A stretch of DNA of 64,000 nucleotides, taken from the NCBI RefSeq assembly GCF_900178525.1, contig NZ_FXDJ01000008.1:563001-627000 (forward strand). The letters are read 5' to 3'. The stretch is from Massilibacteroides vaginae. Its GTDB lineage: Bacteria > Bacteroidota > Bacteroidia > Bacteroidales > Tannerellaceae. Of this stretch, positions 43,553-52,891 are shown piece by piece; the first letter of the stretch is position 1, and every line of letters starts with the position of its first letter. A program made the translations under genes and the position numbers. Below the pieces are notes generated by a model. The model had not been told where the DNA came from. It made no database searches and was given only the letters and a program-made list of their open reading frames with translations.

Positions 43553-44893
43553 TTAGAAAATACTATACGTCAATGAAGCGGCAAAATTAAGCTTTGGGTT
43601 ATTTATCGTAGATTCCCAACTCTTGTCATCTTCAGAGAATTTAAAATAATAATAATTAATTCCTGCATTTGCACTAATGCGCAGTTGTGGAGATAAATAA
43701 TAGTACATAGAAAAACCCAAATTTGTGTTAGAAAAGGTTTGGTTGTAGCTATCATCGTTCAAAAAGTTAAAATCTTCTCTCAATGTAAGTGTCATATAAG
43801 TTCTGGAGTTTGGATAATATCCCAACCCAAGGGAGCCTCTTAATGAAGTAGACCAAAAAGTCTCATCTATTCCTCTATTACGACCTACCACCTCTTCCGC
43901 TTCCACAAAAGCAGAATGTTGCCAATATAAGTTTACCGGTTTTTCATAGGTATAATTAACATAAGCACCACCTTTTAGAGAAGAGTTATATATTTTATCA
44001 TCTTTATATTCCCATCTACTCCAAGCAAAAGCAGGTGATAATCCTACAGAAAAACGACTCCCTGAAAGACGAGTAATCAATCCTGCATACAGCCAATTAT
44101 CATATAACGTTGTAAAATAACGAGAATTATTCTGTTTATCAATAATATCATTTGCCAGCAAAAAAGAGTCTACGGTAGCTATTTCATCAATCAATTTAAG
44201 TCGAGTATCAAAATGGCGTTTGTGTTTTACAAGAGTCATACATTCAGCTAATTGATCAATCACATCATGTGTGATGTTATTCACAGGCACTCCCTTGCTT
44301 GCTAAATCTTCCAACAAATAAACGGCAAGGCGCGCATCTTCAACATGCTCAATTCTTCCTTTTCCATATCCTAAGCGGAAAGATGTTATCATATTATAAG
44401 TCTTATTGTCAAATTCTTGCTCTCCGTTCTCTTTTTCCCTTCTATTATCTATATTCCCTGAAATAGAAGGTGAAAATTCTATGAAATTTTTATTTGTGAA
44501 ATAATAACGAGAGTTGTCAGCCAAACTAATAGAAATCTTTAATTTATTGTTTTTTGTGAGAATGATATCATCATACTTATCCGTCAAAAGATTCCCATCA
44601 AAAGACAATGATAAAAAACGTTCGCTTTGTTTGCTTAAAGAGTTCTGTTCCTTTTTATACATGAGAGATAAATCGCCACTCCAAAACGAGCTTTTGTTTT
44701 TATTATCAACACCATCATCCCACTTCTGTTTACTCGAACTGAAATTTCCCGCCGTATTAAACATAAATTCGAGTGATTGTCTTTTATAGTCCGGATTCAC
44801 ATATTGATCCAGGCTATAATTATCAAACTGAGCATAGCTGCTAAAACAAACTAAGCCAGCAAAAAATAGTATCAATACTGTTAATCTTTCCAT
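43553..44893 (-). CDS. Putative outer-membrane beta-barrel protein with internal helical insert
   Basis: 446 aa with a signal peptide ending SSYAQ (residue 22). The N-terminal 180 and C-terminal 190 residues are strand-rich (LSLSFDGNLLTDKYDDIILT; TYMTLTLREDFNFLND) and the protein ends in SLTYSIF, typical of outer-membrane barrels. Residues about 180-262 are helical and charged (HVEDARLAVYLLEDLASKG; DVIDQLAECMTLVKHKRHFD), probably a periplasmic or surface domain. I do not recognise a named family. It is monocistronic with a TATTTTTG box 33 bp upstream. Confidence 0.75.
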   Translation of the reverse strand: MERLTVLILFFAGLVCFSSYAQFDNYSLDQYVNPDYKRQSLEFMFNTAGNFSSSKQKWDDGVDNKNKSSFWSGDLSLMYKKEQNSLSKQSERFLSLSFDGNLLTDKYDDIILTKNNKLKISISLADNSRYYFTNKNFIEFSPSISGNIDNRREKENGEQEFDNKTYNMITSFRLGYGKGRIEHVEDARLAVYLLEDLASKGVPVNNITHDVIDQLAECMTLVKHKRHFDTRLKLIDEIATVDSFLLANDIIDKQNNSRYFTTLYDNWLYAGLITRLSGSRFSVGLSPAFAWSRWEYKDDKIYNSSLKGGAYVNYTYEKPVNLYWQHSAFVEAEEVVGRNRGIDETFWSTSLRGSLGLGYYPNSRTYMTLTLREDFNFLNDDSYNQTFSNTNLGFSMYYYLSPQLRISANAGINYYYFKFSEDDKSWESTINNPKLNFAASLTYSIF

Positions 44894-44925
44894 AATGGTA
44901 AAAATTTAATAGTTAGCAATTAAGC

Positions 44926-44933
44926 CAAAAATA
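44926..44933 (-). promoter_or_regulatory. Promoter -7 box for the 43553-44893 gene
   Basis: Minus strand TATTTTTG, consensus match, 33 bp upstream of the ATG. Confidence 0.5.
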
Positions 44934-45087
44934 ACGAATATTCAACGGTATATATAATAAAAAGTAAAAAAACTACTTTTCATCGGTGAATTTTAATTAG
45001 ATCGGAAAAGAAGACTTCTCTCTTATTGATCAAAAGTTCTGATATTAAGAGGCTGACTATTGGTTAGTCGGTCTTTTACAAGCAGAA

Positions 45088-45117
45088 GGGGCTGCCTCAA
45101 AAGTGAGACAGCCCCTA
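45088..45117 (-). terminator. Hairpin downstream of the YebC gene
   Basis: AGGGGCTG pairs with CAGCCCCT (8 bp), with four further inner pairs across one mismatch. The T tract on the minus strand is weak, so efficiency is uncertain, but the stem is GC-rich and correctly placed 21 bp after the stop codon. Confidence 0.6.
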
Positions 45118-45138
45118 ATTATTGTTATAAGAAGTTTA

Positions 45139-45861
45139 TTACTCTTCTTCCATTTTCATATTGTGAAAAACGTTTTGCACGTCTTCATCTTCTTCCAGCT
45201 TATCGAGCAGTTTATTAAGAGACTCGCGTTGTTCGTCGGTAACCTCTTTCATATCATTAGGAATACGCACAAATTCCGCGCTGTTTATCTCGTAGCCGCT
45301 TTCTTCCAGGTATTTCTGAATAGCTGAGTTTTGAGCAAATTCACCGTAAAGGATGATGTCGCCTTCGTCTTCTTCAACTTCATCAACACCGAAATCAATC
45401 AGTTCTAACTCCAGATCTTCAAGTGAAACACCGTCTTTCTTTACAATATGGAATACGCATTTATGCTCAAACAAGAACTCCAGACTACCGGAAGTACCTA
45501 ATGATCCTCCATGCTTATTAAAATAGCTGCGTACGTTGGCAACTGTTCTGGTTGTATTGTCTGTTGCTGTTTCCACGAAGATAGCTATACCAAATGGGCC
45601 GTATCCTTCGTAGTTCATTTCCTTGTAATCAGTAAAGTCTTTAGAAGTAGCCTTTTTAATCGCACGTTCCACGTTATCTTTAGGCATATTCTCCTTCTTG
45701 GCTTGTTGCATCAACACACGCAAGCGAGGGTTTGTGTCTGGTTCCGGGCCTCCTTCTTTTACTGCAATTGTAATTTGTTTACCTAATTTCGTGAATACAC
45801 GGGCCATATTACCCCAACGCTTCATCTTTGTAGCTTTGCGATATTCAAATGCTCTTCCCAT
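45139..45861 (-). CDS. YebC/PmpR family DNA-binding regulator
   Basis: 240 aa. It begins MGRAFEYRKATKMKRWGNMA and has the family motifs TKLGKQITIAVKEGG, PKDNVERAIKKA and YEGYGPFGIAIFVETATDN split over residues 85-103. Members are described as transcription factors and more recently as translation-associated factors that relieve stalling. It lies 27 bp after pheT on the same strand and is probably co-transcribed with it. Confidence 0.93.
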   Translation of the reverse strand: MGRAFEYRKATKMKRWGNMARVFTKLGKQITIAVKEGGPEPDTNPRLRVLMQQAKKENMPKDNVERAIKKATSKDFTDYKEMNYEGYGPFGIAIFVETATDNTTRTVANVRSYFNKHGGSLGTSGSLEFLFEHKCVFHIVKKDGVSLEDLELELIDFGVDEVEEDEGDIILYGEFAQNSAIQKYLEESGYEINSAEFVRIPNDMKEVTDEQRESLNKLLDKLEEDEDVQNVFHNMKMEEE

Positions 45862-45888
45862 CTTATTTATTAAGTTTTTATATTTTAA

Positions 45889-48351
45889 TTAACGTAATTG
45901 CGCATTAAGTTTCTGCTCCAGATTCGCGCGAATCTTACCCATTATACCGTCGATTTGTTTATCGTTAAGTGTTTTATTCTCATCTTGCAGATAAAAACTA
46001 ACCGCATAAGATTTTTTTCCGGCAGGCAGATTCTTGCCTTCATAAACATCAAACAGACGAACATCCTTCAGTAGTTTTCGTTCGCTTTCACGCGCTATAT
46101 TTTCAATCTCTTCAAAACGAGTTGAATTATCAATCAGTAACGCCAAATCTCGTTTTACTCGTGGAAACTTAGACATCTCAGTGAAGGTAACTTTATTCTT
46201 GCGTGTTTCCTTCATCAACAACGTCCAGGATATTTCAGCATAATATACTTCAACATCTATATCAAGAGCTTTAGTCAACTTGCGATCTACAATTCCAAGT
46301 GTAGCCAATTGTCTTCCCGAACGAGTGGTTACACTCAAACCGACAGAATAGATATCGTTACTAAGATTACCGAAGATCACGCTTTTCGGATTAATACCTA
46401 AACGTGTTAGGATATTCTCAACGTACGCTTTCAGCTCATATACGTTTGATTTCTCATCCGGATGAGCCCAATTGTTTTCTACGCGATTTCCTGTAATCCA
46501 CAATCCCAGACAATATTCTTCACTGAATTCGGCAAGGCTTTCACCTTCTTTCTTCCTGTCTATATCATACCTATAACAGTTCCCGAATTCAAAGAAACGG
46601 ATATTCTCATTCTTTCGTTTTACGTTGTGCTCAACACTTTCCAATCCGCCAAATAATAATGTCTGACGCATTACACTCAAGTCTGCACTTAAAGGATTCT
46701 CGAGTTTTACACAACGAGCGATCGGATAGGTAGAAAGATTCTCGTAATACGCTGAACGAGTCAGCGAGTTATTTAGAATTTCATTGAAACCACCTCCACA
46801 GAGTTGTTCGGAGATTAGGTTCTGCAAATCGTAGCTCTTATCTGTTGGTGTTTTATAACTCAGGTTTGATTTCAAGCTGTCGCTGAATTCTATATTATTG
46901 TATCCGTAGATACGCAGAATATCTTCTATCACATCCACATCACGCTGTACATCCATACGATACAAAGGTACCTCCAACGTCCAACGTCCGGCGGTTTCTG
47001 CAACAATTTTCATCTCAAGACTTGTTAAAATGCTGCGGATTGTATCTGCCGGTATATCTTTACCGATCAAGGTATTCACTTTTGAATGAAGCAGATCAAC
47101 GGTATACGGTTTTGCCTGTACAGGATAAACATCCTGAATCGGACCGGCAATAATACCTCCGGCCAATTCCTTGATCATAATCGCGGCTCTTTTCAACGCA
47201 TACATTGTTTCATTAGGATCAAGTCCACGTTCGAAACGGAAAGACGCATCCGTATTTAAGCCGAAACGACGAGCTGTTTTTCGTATCCAGGTTGAATGGA
47301 AGTTGGCTGATTCAAGGAATACATCTGTTGTTTGTTCTGTTACGCCGGAATCCAAGCCACCGAATACACCACCGATACACATAGCGTCTTCCGTATTGCA
47401 GATCATCAGATCACGTTCGGTTAGTGTACGTTCTATACCGTCTAACGTAATAAATTTAGTTCCTTCCGGTTGAGTCTTAACCACAACCTTATCTCCCTTA
47501 ATCCTTGCCGCATCAAAGGCGTGTAAAGGACGACCTACTTCGTGAAGCACGTAGTTGGTTATATCCACTATATTATTGATCGGACGCAGACCTATTATTT
47601 TCAGTCGGTCTTTCAACCAATCCGGGCTTTCTTTTACAGTAACGCTTCTGATTGTAATACCGGAGTAACGAGGACAAGCCTCTGTATTTTCAACAATTAC
47701 TTCAATACCTGAAGTAGGGTTTTCTATTTCGAAAGACTCCACCGAAGGTAAAGTCAATGTTCCTTTTAAATTATTTTGTTTTAAATAAGCAGCCAAATCA
47801 CGTGCCACACCGTAATGCGAAGTCGCATCCACCCGGTTCGGTGTAATATCAACTTCAAGCACATAGTCGCTCTTTACATTATAATAATCCTTTGCCAAAG
47901 TTCCGACAATAGCATTTTGCGGCAAAACGATAATGCCTTCATGACTTGTGCCGATACCTATTTCATCTTCGGCGCAGATCATACCATTGGATTCAACACC
48001 ACGGATCTTTGATTTTTTAATCGTAAAACTTTCGTCACCATCATACAATTTAGTGCCGTTAACAGCAACTACAACCTTTTGACCGGCAGCAACATTCGGA
48101 GCGCCACAAACAATCTGAAGCGGTTCTTCACCACCTACGCTTACAGTAGTAAGATGCAGATGATCTGAGTTCGGGTGGTCTATGCAGGTTAATACTTCTC
48201 CAATGACGAGCCCTTCCAGTCCGCCTTTGATCGTTTGCACTTCTTCCACGCCTCCGGTTTCTAAACCGATAGAAGTTAAAGCATCCGCTACTTCTTCCGG
48301 CTGAAGGTCAAAATCAAGATAGTCCTTCAACCAATTGTATGATATATTCAT
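45889..48351 (-). CDS. pheT: Phenylalanyl-tRNA synthetase beta subunit
   Basis: 820 aa, the standard length. N-terminal [16 protein letters not shown], an EMAP-like tRNA-binding domain (residues about 40-150, [19 protein letters not shown]), B3/B4 editing region (near 210-380), B5 domain (near 405-475, with [20 protein letters not shown]), the inactive catalytic-like core and a C-terminal anticodon-binding FDX-ACB domain ([19 protein letters not shown]). pheS is not adjacent, so the two subunit genes are unlinked here. A TAACTTTG promoter box lies upstream, back-to-back with that of trmD. Confidence 0.96.
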   Translation of the reverse strand: MNISYNWLKDYLDFDLQPEEVADALTSIGLETGGVEEVQTIKGGLEGLVIGEVLTCIDHPNSDHLHLTTVSVGGEEPLQIVCGAPNVAAGQKVVVAVNGTKLYDGDESFTIKKSKIRGVESNGMICAEDEIGIGTSHEGIIVLPQNAIVGTLAKDYYNVKSDYVLEVDITPNRVDATSHYGVARDLAAYLKQNNLKGTLTLPSVESFEIENPTSGIEVIVENTEACPRYSGITIRSVTVKESPDWLKDRLKIIGLRPINNIVDITNYVLHEVGRPLHAFDAARIKGDKVVVKTQPEGTKFITLDGIERTLTERDLMICNTEDAMCIGGVFGGLDSGVTEQTTDVFLESANFHSTWIRKTARRFGLNTDASFRFERGLDPNETMYALKRAAIMIKELAGGIIAGPIQDVYPVQAKPYTVDLLHSKVNTLIGKDIPADTIRSILTSLEMKIVAETAGRWTLEVPLYRMDVQRDVDVIEDILRIYGYNNIEFSDSLKSNLSYKTPTDKSYDLQNLISEQLCGGGFNEILNNSLTRSAYYENLSTYPIARCVKLENPLSADLSVMRQTLLFGGLESVEHNVKRKNENIRFFEFGNCYRYDIDRKKEGESLAEFSEEYCLGLWITGNRVENNWAHPDEKSNVYELKAYVENILTRLGINPKSVIFGNLSNDIYSVGLSVTTRSGRQLATLGIVDRKLTKALDIDVEVYYAEISWTLLMKETRKNKVTFTEMSKFPRVKRDLALLIDNSTRFEEIENIARESERKLLKDVRLFDVYEGKNLPAGKKSYAVSFYLQDENKTLNDKQIDGIMGKIRANLEQKLNAQLR

Positions 48352-48371
48352 TGCTTTTTTAATTTACGCCC

Positions 48372-48379
48372 CAAAGTTA
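48372..48379 (-). promoter_or_regulatory. Promoter -7 box for pheT-yebC
   Basis: Minus strand TAACTTTG, consensus match, about 20 bp upstream of the pheT ATG. Confidence 0.6.
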
Positions 48380-48433
48380 ACAAGTTTTTTTTACGGTTAA
48401 AAGATACACACCATTATATCGTCTTGAAAACAC

Positions 48434-48441
48434 TACCTTTG
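48434..48441 (+). promoter_or_regulatory. Promoter -7 box for trmD
   Basis: TACCTTTG, a full match, 24 bp before the ATG at 48466. It lies inside the longer reading frame that starts at 48424, which argues for the shorter start. Confidence 0.65.
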
Positions 48442-48465
48442 CACCTGAATAGAAAACAGATACGA

Positions 48466-49149
48466 ATGAGAATAGATATACTGACGGTTTTGCCGGAAAT
48501 GATAGACGGAATGATTAACTGCTCTATACTTAAACGGGCGCAGGAAAAAGGCTTGGCAGAGATACATTTACATAATCTTCGTGATTATACGACTAATAAA
48601 TGGAGACGAGTGGACGATTATCCGTTCGGAGGAGAAGCAGGAATGGTGATGCAGATAGAACCGATAGACCGTGCGATCAGCACATTAAAGGCCGAACGCG
48701 CATACGACGAGGTAATCTACACTTCACCGGATGGCGAAACATTCGATCAGCCGATGGCAAACAGTATGTCTTTACTAAATAATATGATCATCCTTTGCGG
48801 ACATTACAAAGGGGTGGATTACCGGATAAGGGAACACCTCATCACAAAAGAAATTTCTGTGGGCGATTATGTTCTTACCGGTGGAGAATTAGCCGCAGCC
48901 ATTATGGCCGACGCTATCGTACGTCTTCTGCCCGGTGCTATCGGCGATGAGCAGAGTGCGCTTTCCGATTCTTTTCAGGATAATCTTTTAGCACCACCTG
49001 TATATACACGTCCGGCGGAGTATAAAGGATGGAAAGTACCGGACATTCTCCTTTCCGGACACCAACTGAAAATTGATGAGTGGAGACTTCAACAAGCGCA
49101 GGAGCGAACAGCCAGACTACGACCGGATTTACTCCAAAAGGATAAATAA
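48466..49149 (+). CDS. trmD: tRNA (guanine-N1-)-methyltransferase, G37
   Basis: Methylates G37 next to the anticodon, preventing frameshifts. 227 aa from [12 protein letters not shown]. The SPOUT trefoil-knot motifs are present: [12 protein letters not shown] near residue 53, [12 protein letters not shown] near 110 and [15 protein letters not shown] near 129. The gene is monocistronic, divergent from pheT and convergent with the LuxR regulator gene. Confidence 0.96.
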   Translation: MRIDILTVLPEMIDGMINCSILKRAQEKGLAEIHLHNLRDYTTNKWRRVDDYPFGGEAGMVMQIEPIDRAISTLKAERAYDEVIYTSPDGETFDQPMANSMSLLNNMIILCGHYKGVDYRIREHLITKEISVGDYVLTGGELAAAIMADAIVRLLPGAIGDEQSALSDSFQDNLLAPPVYTRPAEYKGWKVPDILLSGHQLKIDEWRLQQAQERTARLRPDLLQKDK

Positions 49150-49156
49150 AATCAGC

Positions 49157-49179
49157 AGGGGCGAAAACATTTCGTCTCT
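49157..49179. terminator. Hairpin between trmD and the LuxR regulator gene
   Basis: AGGGGCGAAA and TTTCGTCTCT form a 10-bp stem including two G-T pairs with a 3-nt loop. No T run follows, so termination is only a possibility. Confidence 0.4.
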
Positions 49180-49217
49180 ATATCAAATTTGTACAACCGG
49201 CAAATTTCCGGGGTGTA

Positions 49218-49868
49218 TCAGATATAATATTCAGCCGAATCAACAAGTCCGGCCCGAAGTGCGTATTTCGTTGCCTCGTGGATATTATTGACTTCTAATT
49301 TACGGAAGATATTTTTTCGGTGTGTCGTGATCGTGTGGACACTCGAGAAACGTTCGGAAGCGATTTCTTTGGTTGTTTTTCCTAACGCGATTAATTTAAG
49401 TATTTCGGTTTCAGTTGCCGTCAATACCGGCTGCTCCTTTAATTCATAGTCCGCCCTACGACTCAACAGCATATTAGAAATGCGATTACAAACATAGCGT
49501 TCAGACCGTAACGCGTATTGAACAGCCGCTTGAATTTCTTCCAGCGAAGAATCTTTCAGCACTATACCAAAAGCCTCACTTCCAAAAACAACCCTGCGGA
49601 TAAAATCTTCAGACAGGAATTCACTGAACAAGATCCATTTCACCTTCTTATACCTTTCCTGTATGATCTGCAACTCTTCAATACTGTTCATATCGAACAA
49701 CGAATAATCCAGGATAACAACCGAATCGGGGTATTCAGCCAGTTTTGCCAACAGAGCTTCACGGTTTTCGGCTTCAGCTATTTGACTGTAGCCGGAAATC
49801 TTATTACATATGTATAAGATCCCGGCTCTTGTTATATCCTGATTATCCGCTAATATAATCGTTTTCAT
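49218..49868 (-). CDS. LuxR/NarL-type response regulator
   Basis: 216 aa. The receiver domain spans residues 1-120 with acidic-pocket residues near LADNQD (8-11) and phosphoacceptor Asp54 in VILDYSLFDM. The DNA-binding domain has LTATETEILKLIALGKTTKE (residues 147-166) and a recognition helix around TTHRKNIFRKL. No histidine kinase is nearby. It starts 3 bp after the stop of the lyase-type gene and is probably co-transcribed with it. Confidence 0.9.
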   Translation of the reverse strand: MKTIILADNQDITRAGILYICNKISGYSQIAEAENREALLAKLAEYPDSVVILDYSLFDMNSIEELQIIQERYKKVKWILFSEFLSEDFIRRVVFGSEAFGIVLKDSSLEEIQAAVQYALRSERYVCNRISNMLLSRRADYELKEQPVLTATETEILKLIALGKTTKEIASERFSSVHTITTHRKNIFRKLEVNNIHEATKYALRAGLVDSAEYYI

Positions 49869-49871
49869 TCC

Positions 49872-51107
49872 TTAGGAATATAATGCTTGTTTAATGTCAT
49901 TAAACAGGTCTTCTACCTCTTCCAATCCCACAGACAATCGAATTGTTTTCGGGCTAACATCCATACTCACACGCTGTTCTTCTGTAAAACTGCCAAATAT
50001 TGTCGTTGCCGGATGAATAATCAAAGACTTGTTATCAAAAAGATTGGTTGCCCGGCAAATCAACTTCAACCGGTTCATAAATGCAAAACAAGCGTCTTTT
50101 GAAGCCAAATCAAATGTCAACATAGCACCGGGAAGTGGGCCAAATTGAACGGTACTCAATTTATAATAAGGATTATCCTTGAGTCCGGTATAATTAACCG
50201 ATTCAATTTTATCTAACGTTTTCATACGTTTTGCCAATTCAAGGCAGGTAGATGCCTGACGTTCGAAACGCAGCGACATGGTTTCCAAGCCCAAGGTCTG
50301 CATATAAGCTACCTGTGGAGTCATATACGCACCCATATTCCGATGAATTTCTTTACGCATACGAACCGTAAAAGCATCCGCTCCGAACCGTTCGGCCATT
50401 GGAGCAAGCACACGAGACTTAGACCAGTCGAACGTTCCGTAATCCAGAATTAAACCGCCAACACTTGTCGCTCCACCTGAAATATATTTAGTAGATGAAA
50501 CAACCTCTATATTAATTCCGAACTCATTTGCATGAAAAACAGAAAAAGGAACAACCGTGGTATCTGCCACCAAGGGTATTCCGCCTTCCAGACAAATCGA
50601 AGCGAGTTGTTTCAGATCGGCCACTTCCAATTGCGGATTAGTAATGACCTCCAGAAATAAAGCAAATGTATTTTCGTCGATCTGTTTACGCACCTCTTCC
50701 GTGTTTTTCAGATCACAAAAGCGAACTTCTACGCCAAATGCAGCCAGCGTCATCTTAAACAAAGAATATGTATTGCCAAACAAATGCGAAGAGGTAACGA
50801 TATTACCTCCTGCAAAACCGATTGCCATCATTACATTACTGATTGCCGCCATACCCGAATTAAGCGCGGTTACACCTGTCGCTCCCGTGATAGCACGAAC
50901 TCTCGTTTCAAAATATTGTACTGTAGGATTGGTGATCCTTGAGTAAGTGTGATCCGCCGAGTACCCTAAAAAGGCTGCTTCCATTGCTTCCGCAGTCTCG
51001 AATTCAAAGGCAGCCGAATTATATACCGGCATAGCCAATGCATTATACGCATCCGGCTTCTCATACGGGGTATGAAGAAGCCGCGCCTCAAAACTAATCT
51101 CTTCCAT
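49872..51107 (-). CDS. PLP-dependent O-acetylhomoserine (thiol)-lyase / Cys-Met metabolism enzyme
   Basis: 411 aa from the ATG at 51107; the TTG start at 51122 is less likely. Cys/Met-metabolism PLP family: AFLGYSADHTYSRITNPTVQ (near 45-64), ALNSGMAAI, VADTTVVPF with the PLP-ring Asp, and the Schiff-base Lys at about 207 in SSTKYISGGATS. The C-terminal SLIIHPATTIFGSF and IRLSVGLEEVEDL are typical. Likely methionine or cysteine biosynthesis by sulfhydrylation. It is followed at 3 bp by a LuxR response regulator, an unusual partner. Confidence 0.9.
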   Translation of the reverse strand: MEEISFEARLLHTPYEKPDAYNALAMPVYNSAAFEFETAEAMEAAFLGYSADHTYSRITNPTVQYFETRVRAITGATGVTALNSGMAAISNVMMAIGFAGGNIVTSSHLFGNTYSLFKMTLAAFGVEVRFCDLKNTEEVRKQIDENTFALFLEVITNPQLEVADLKQLASICLEGGIPLVADTTVVPFSVFHANEFGINIEVVSSTKYISGGATSVGGLILDYGTFDWSKSRVLAPMAERFGADAFTVRMRKEIHRNMGAYMTPQVAYMQTLGLETMSLRFERQASTCLELAKRMKTLDKIESVNYTGLKDNPYYKLSTVQFGPLPGAMLTFDLASKDACFAFMNRLKLICRATNLFDNKSLIIHPATTIFGSFTEEQRVSMDVSPKTIRLSVGLEEVEDLFNDIKQALYS

Positions 51108-51145
51108 TTTCAACAAATTCAATCATTAAACACCTTTTATCTCCG

Positions 51146-51153
51146 CAAAAGTA
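51146..51153 (-). promoter_or_regulatory. Promoter -7 box for the lyase / LuxR unit
   Basis: Minus strand TACTTTTG, consensus match, 38 bp upstream of the chosen ATG. Confidence 0.55.
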
Positions 51154-51201
51154 CCATTCAAATCTGTTTACAGAATATGTTTTCCGGTTTTTTTGCGTTT
51201 T

Positions 51202-51759
51202 TCAACGACAATGGCAATCCACTATATGATCATTAACAAAACCCACCGCCTGTAAATGGGCATAACAAATCGTTGTGCCAAAAAATTTGAACCCCCGTTT
51301 CTTCATATCTTTACTGATCGCGTCAGACAAAGGAGTTGAAACCGGCACTTCAGCCAAGGTTTTCCAATGGTTGAGCACGGGTTTTTTATCGGGTAGGAAA
51401 GAACGCATATAAGCACAGAACGAACCAAACTCTTTCTGCACAGCAATAAAGCATCGCGCGTTTGATATCGTTGATTTTATTTTATTCCGATTACGGATTA
51501 TTCCGGCATCCGGCATGAGCCGATCCACATCCTCATCAGTCATGCAAGCCACCTTGTTTACATCAAAATTATGGAAGGCGTTGCGATACCCTTCACGCTT
51601 TCTTAAAATGGTGATCCAGCTCAATCCTGCCTGCGCACTCTCCAACACCAGGAATTCAAACATTTTATGGTCGTCGGTTACCTCTTTCCCCCACTCCTCA
51701 TCGTGGTATTTCATATAAAGCGGATCCGTACCACACCATCCGCAACGTATTTTATCCAT
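51202..51759 (-). CDS. tag: DNA-3-methyladenine glycosylase I
   Basis: Removes 3-methyladenine from alkylated DNA. 185 aa from MDKIRCGWCGTDPLYMKYHD, the canonical family start; the longer frame to 51813 runs into tsaD and is rejected. Zinc ligands are Cys6/Cys9-type near the N-terminus plus a C-terminal His and Cys (VDCHCR). The substrate pocket motif EEWG is near residue 21 and LVLESAQAGLSWITILRKRE near 42. It begins 11 bp after the tsaD stop and is probably its operon partner. Confidence 0.94.
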   Translation of the reverse strand: MDKIRCGWCGTDPLYMKYHDEEWGKEVTDDHKMFEFLVLESAQAGLSWITILRKREGYRNAFHNFDVNKVACMTDEDVDRLMPDAGIIRNRNKIKSTISNARCFIAVQKEFGSFCAYMRSFLPDKKPVLNHWKTLAEVPVSTPLSDAISKDMKKRGFKFFGTTICYAHLQAVGFVNDHIVDCHCR

Positions 51760-51770
51760 AAGATTTAGTA

Positions 51771-52790
51771 TTATAATACAACGCGTGAAAACGGCGCCGC
51801 ATCCATTGGGCAAAACTCTTTGTCCATATATTTATAATATCCAGTAATAGCTACCATAGCCGCATTGTCTGTCGTATAGGCAAACTTGGGAATATGTATT
51901 TTCCATCCGAAACGTTTGGCGTGATCATGAAACGCGTCACGAAGTCCGGTATTGGCAGACACACCACCGGCAATTGCTACTTCTTTTATATGGAGATCTT
52001 TCGCCGCTTTGCGCAGCTTATCCATCAGTATGTCAACAACCGTTGCCTGCAAAGAAGCACAAAGATCGGCTTTATTCTTTTCAATAAAATCCGCATCTTC
52101 AGCCAACCGATCACGCAAAGTATAAAGAAAAGAAGTTTTCAAACCACTAAAACTATAATTATAATCAGGGATATGAGGTTTACTGAATGCAAAGGCTTTC
52201 GGATTTCCTTCATTAGCCAGGCGATTCACGATTGGTCCTCCGGGATAACCCAACCCCATTACTTTCGCACATTTATCAAAGGCCTCTCCGGCAGCGTCAT
52301 CAATAGTCTGTCCGATCACTTCCATGTCGTTGTAGGCGTTTACCTTGATGATCTGTGAATTACCTCCCGACACAAGCAGACAAAGGAAGGGATAATTCGG
52401 TTGATCCGTATCGTCCGGTGTATCTTTAATAAAGTGTGCCAACACATGCGCCTGCAAGTGATTTACCTCAATCATCGGAATGTTCAGCGACATCGAAAGT
52501 CCTTTCGCGAAAGAAGTACCGACCAACAGAGAGCCCATCAATCCCGGACCACGGGTAAACGCGATCGCATCCAATTCTGATTTATCAATACCGGCCCGTT
52601 TAATTGCTTCGCTCACAACAGGAATGATATTCTGTTGATGCGCACGCGAAGCCAATTCCGGAACAACGCCTCCATACGCTTCGTGTACAGCCTGACCGGC
52701 AATAACGTTAGACAATAACACACCATCCCGGATAACTGAAGAAGAGGTATCGTCGCATGATGATTCAATACCTAATATAGTAATACTCAT
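51771..52790 (-). CDS. tsaD: tRNA N6-threonylcarbamoyladenosine transferase subunit
   Basis: 339 aa ASKHA-fold protein for t6A37 formation in ANN-reading tRNAs. Motifs are GIESSCDDTSSSVI (residues 7-20), the metal-binding HLQAHVLAH with both histidines near residue 115, LLVSGGNSQI, and GGVSANTGLRDAF. It is essential in most bacteria. It has its own promoter box and precedes tag. Confidence 0.96.
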   Translation of the reverse strand: MSITILGIESSCDDTSSSVIRDGVLLSNVIAGQAVHEAYGGVVPELASRAHQQNIIPVVSEAIKRAGIDKSELDAIAFTRGPGLMGSLLVGTSFAKGLSMSLNIPMIEVNHLQAHVLAHFIKDTPDDTDQPNYPFLCLLVSGGNSQIIKVNAYNDMEVIGQTIDDAAGEAFDKCAKVMGLGYPGGPIVNRLANEGNPKAFAFSKPHIPDYNYSFSGLKTSFLYTLRDRLAEDADFIEKNKADLCASLQATVVDILMDKLRKAAKDLHIKEVAIAGGVSANTGLRDAFHDHAKRFGWKIHIPKFAYTTDNAAMVAITGYYKYMDKEFCPMDAAPFSRVVL

Positions 52791-52809
52791 ATTAATGATC
52801 TTTTTTCTG

Positions 52810-52817
52810 CAAAGTTA
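52810..52817 (-). promoter_or_regulatory. Promoter -7 box for tsaD-tag
   Basis: Minus strand TAACTTTG, consensus match, about 20 bp before the tsaD ATG. Confidence 0.6.
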
Positions 52818-52891
52818 ACCAATTCCATTACTCCAATGTTGCAGTTTTCTCCTTTTCTATAAATCTTTTAAGTCTCACAAATCGAGGGTAT

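Noticed and set aside
48424-48465. 14-residue N-terminal extension of TrmD from a TTG codon
   Set aside because: It overlaps the promoter box, and TrmD proteins begin at [10 protein letters not shown].
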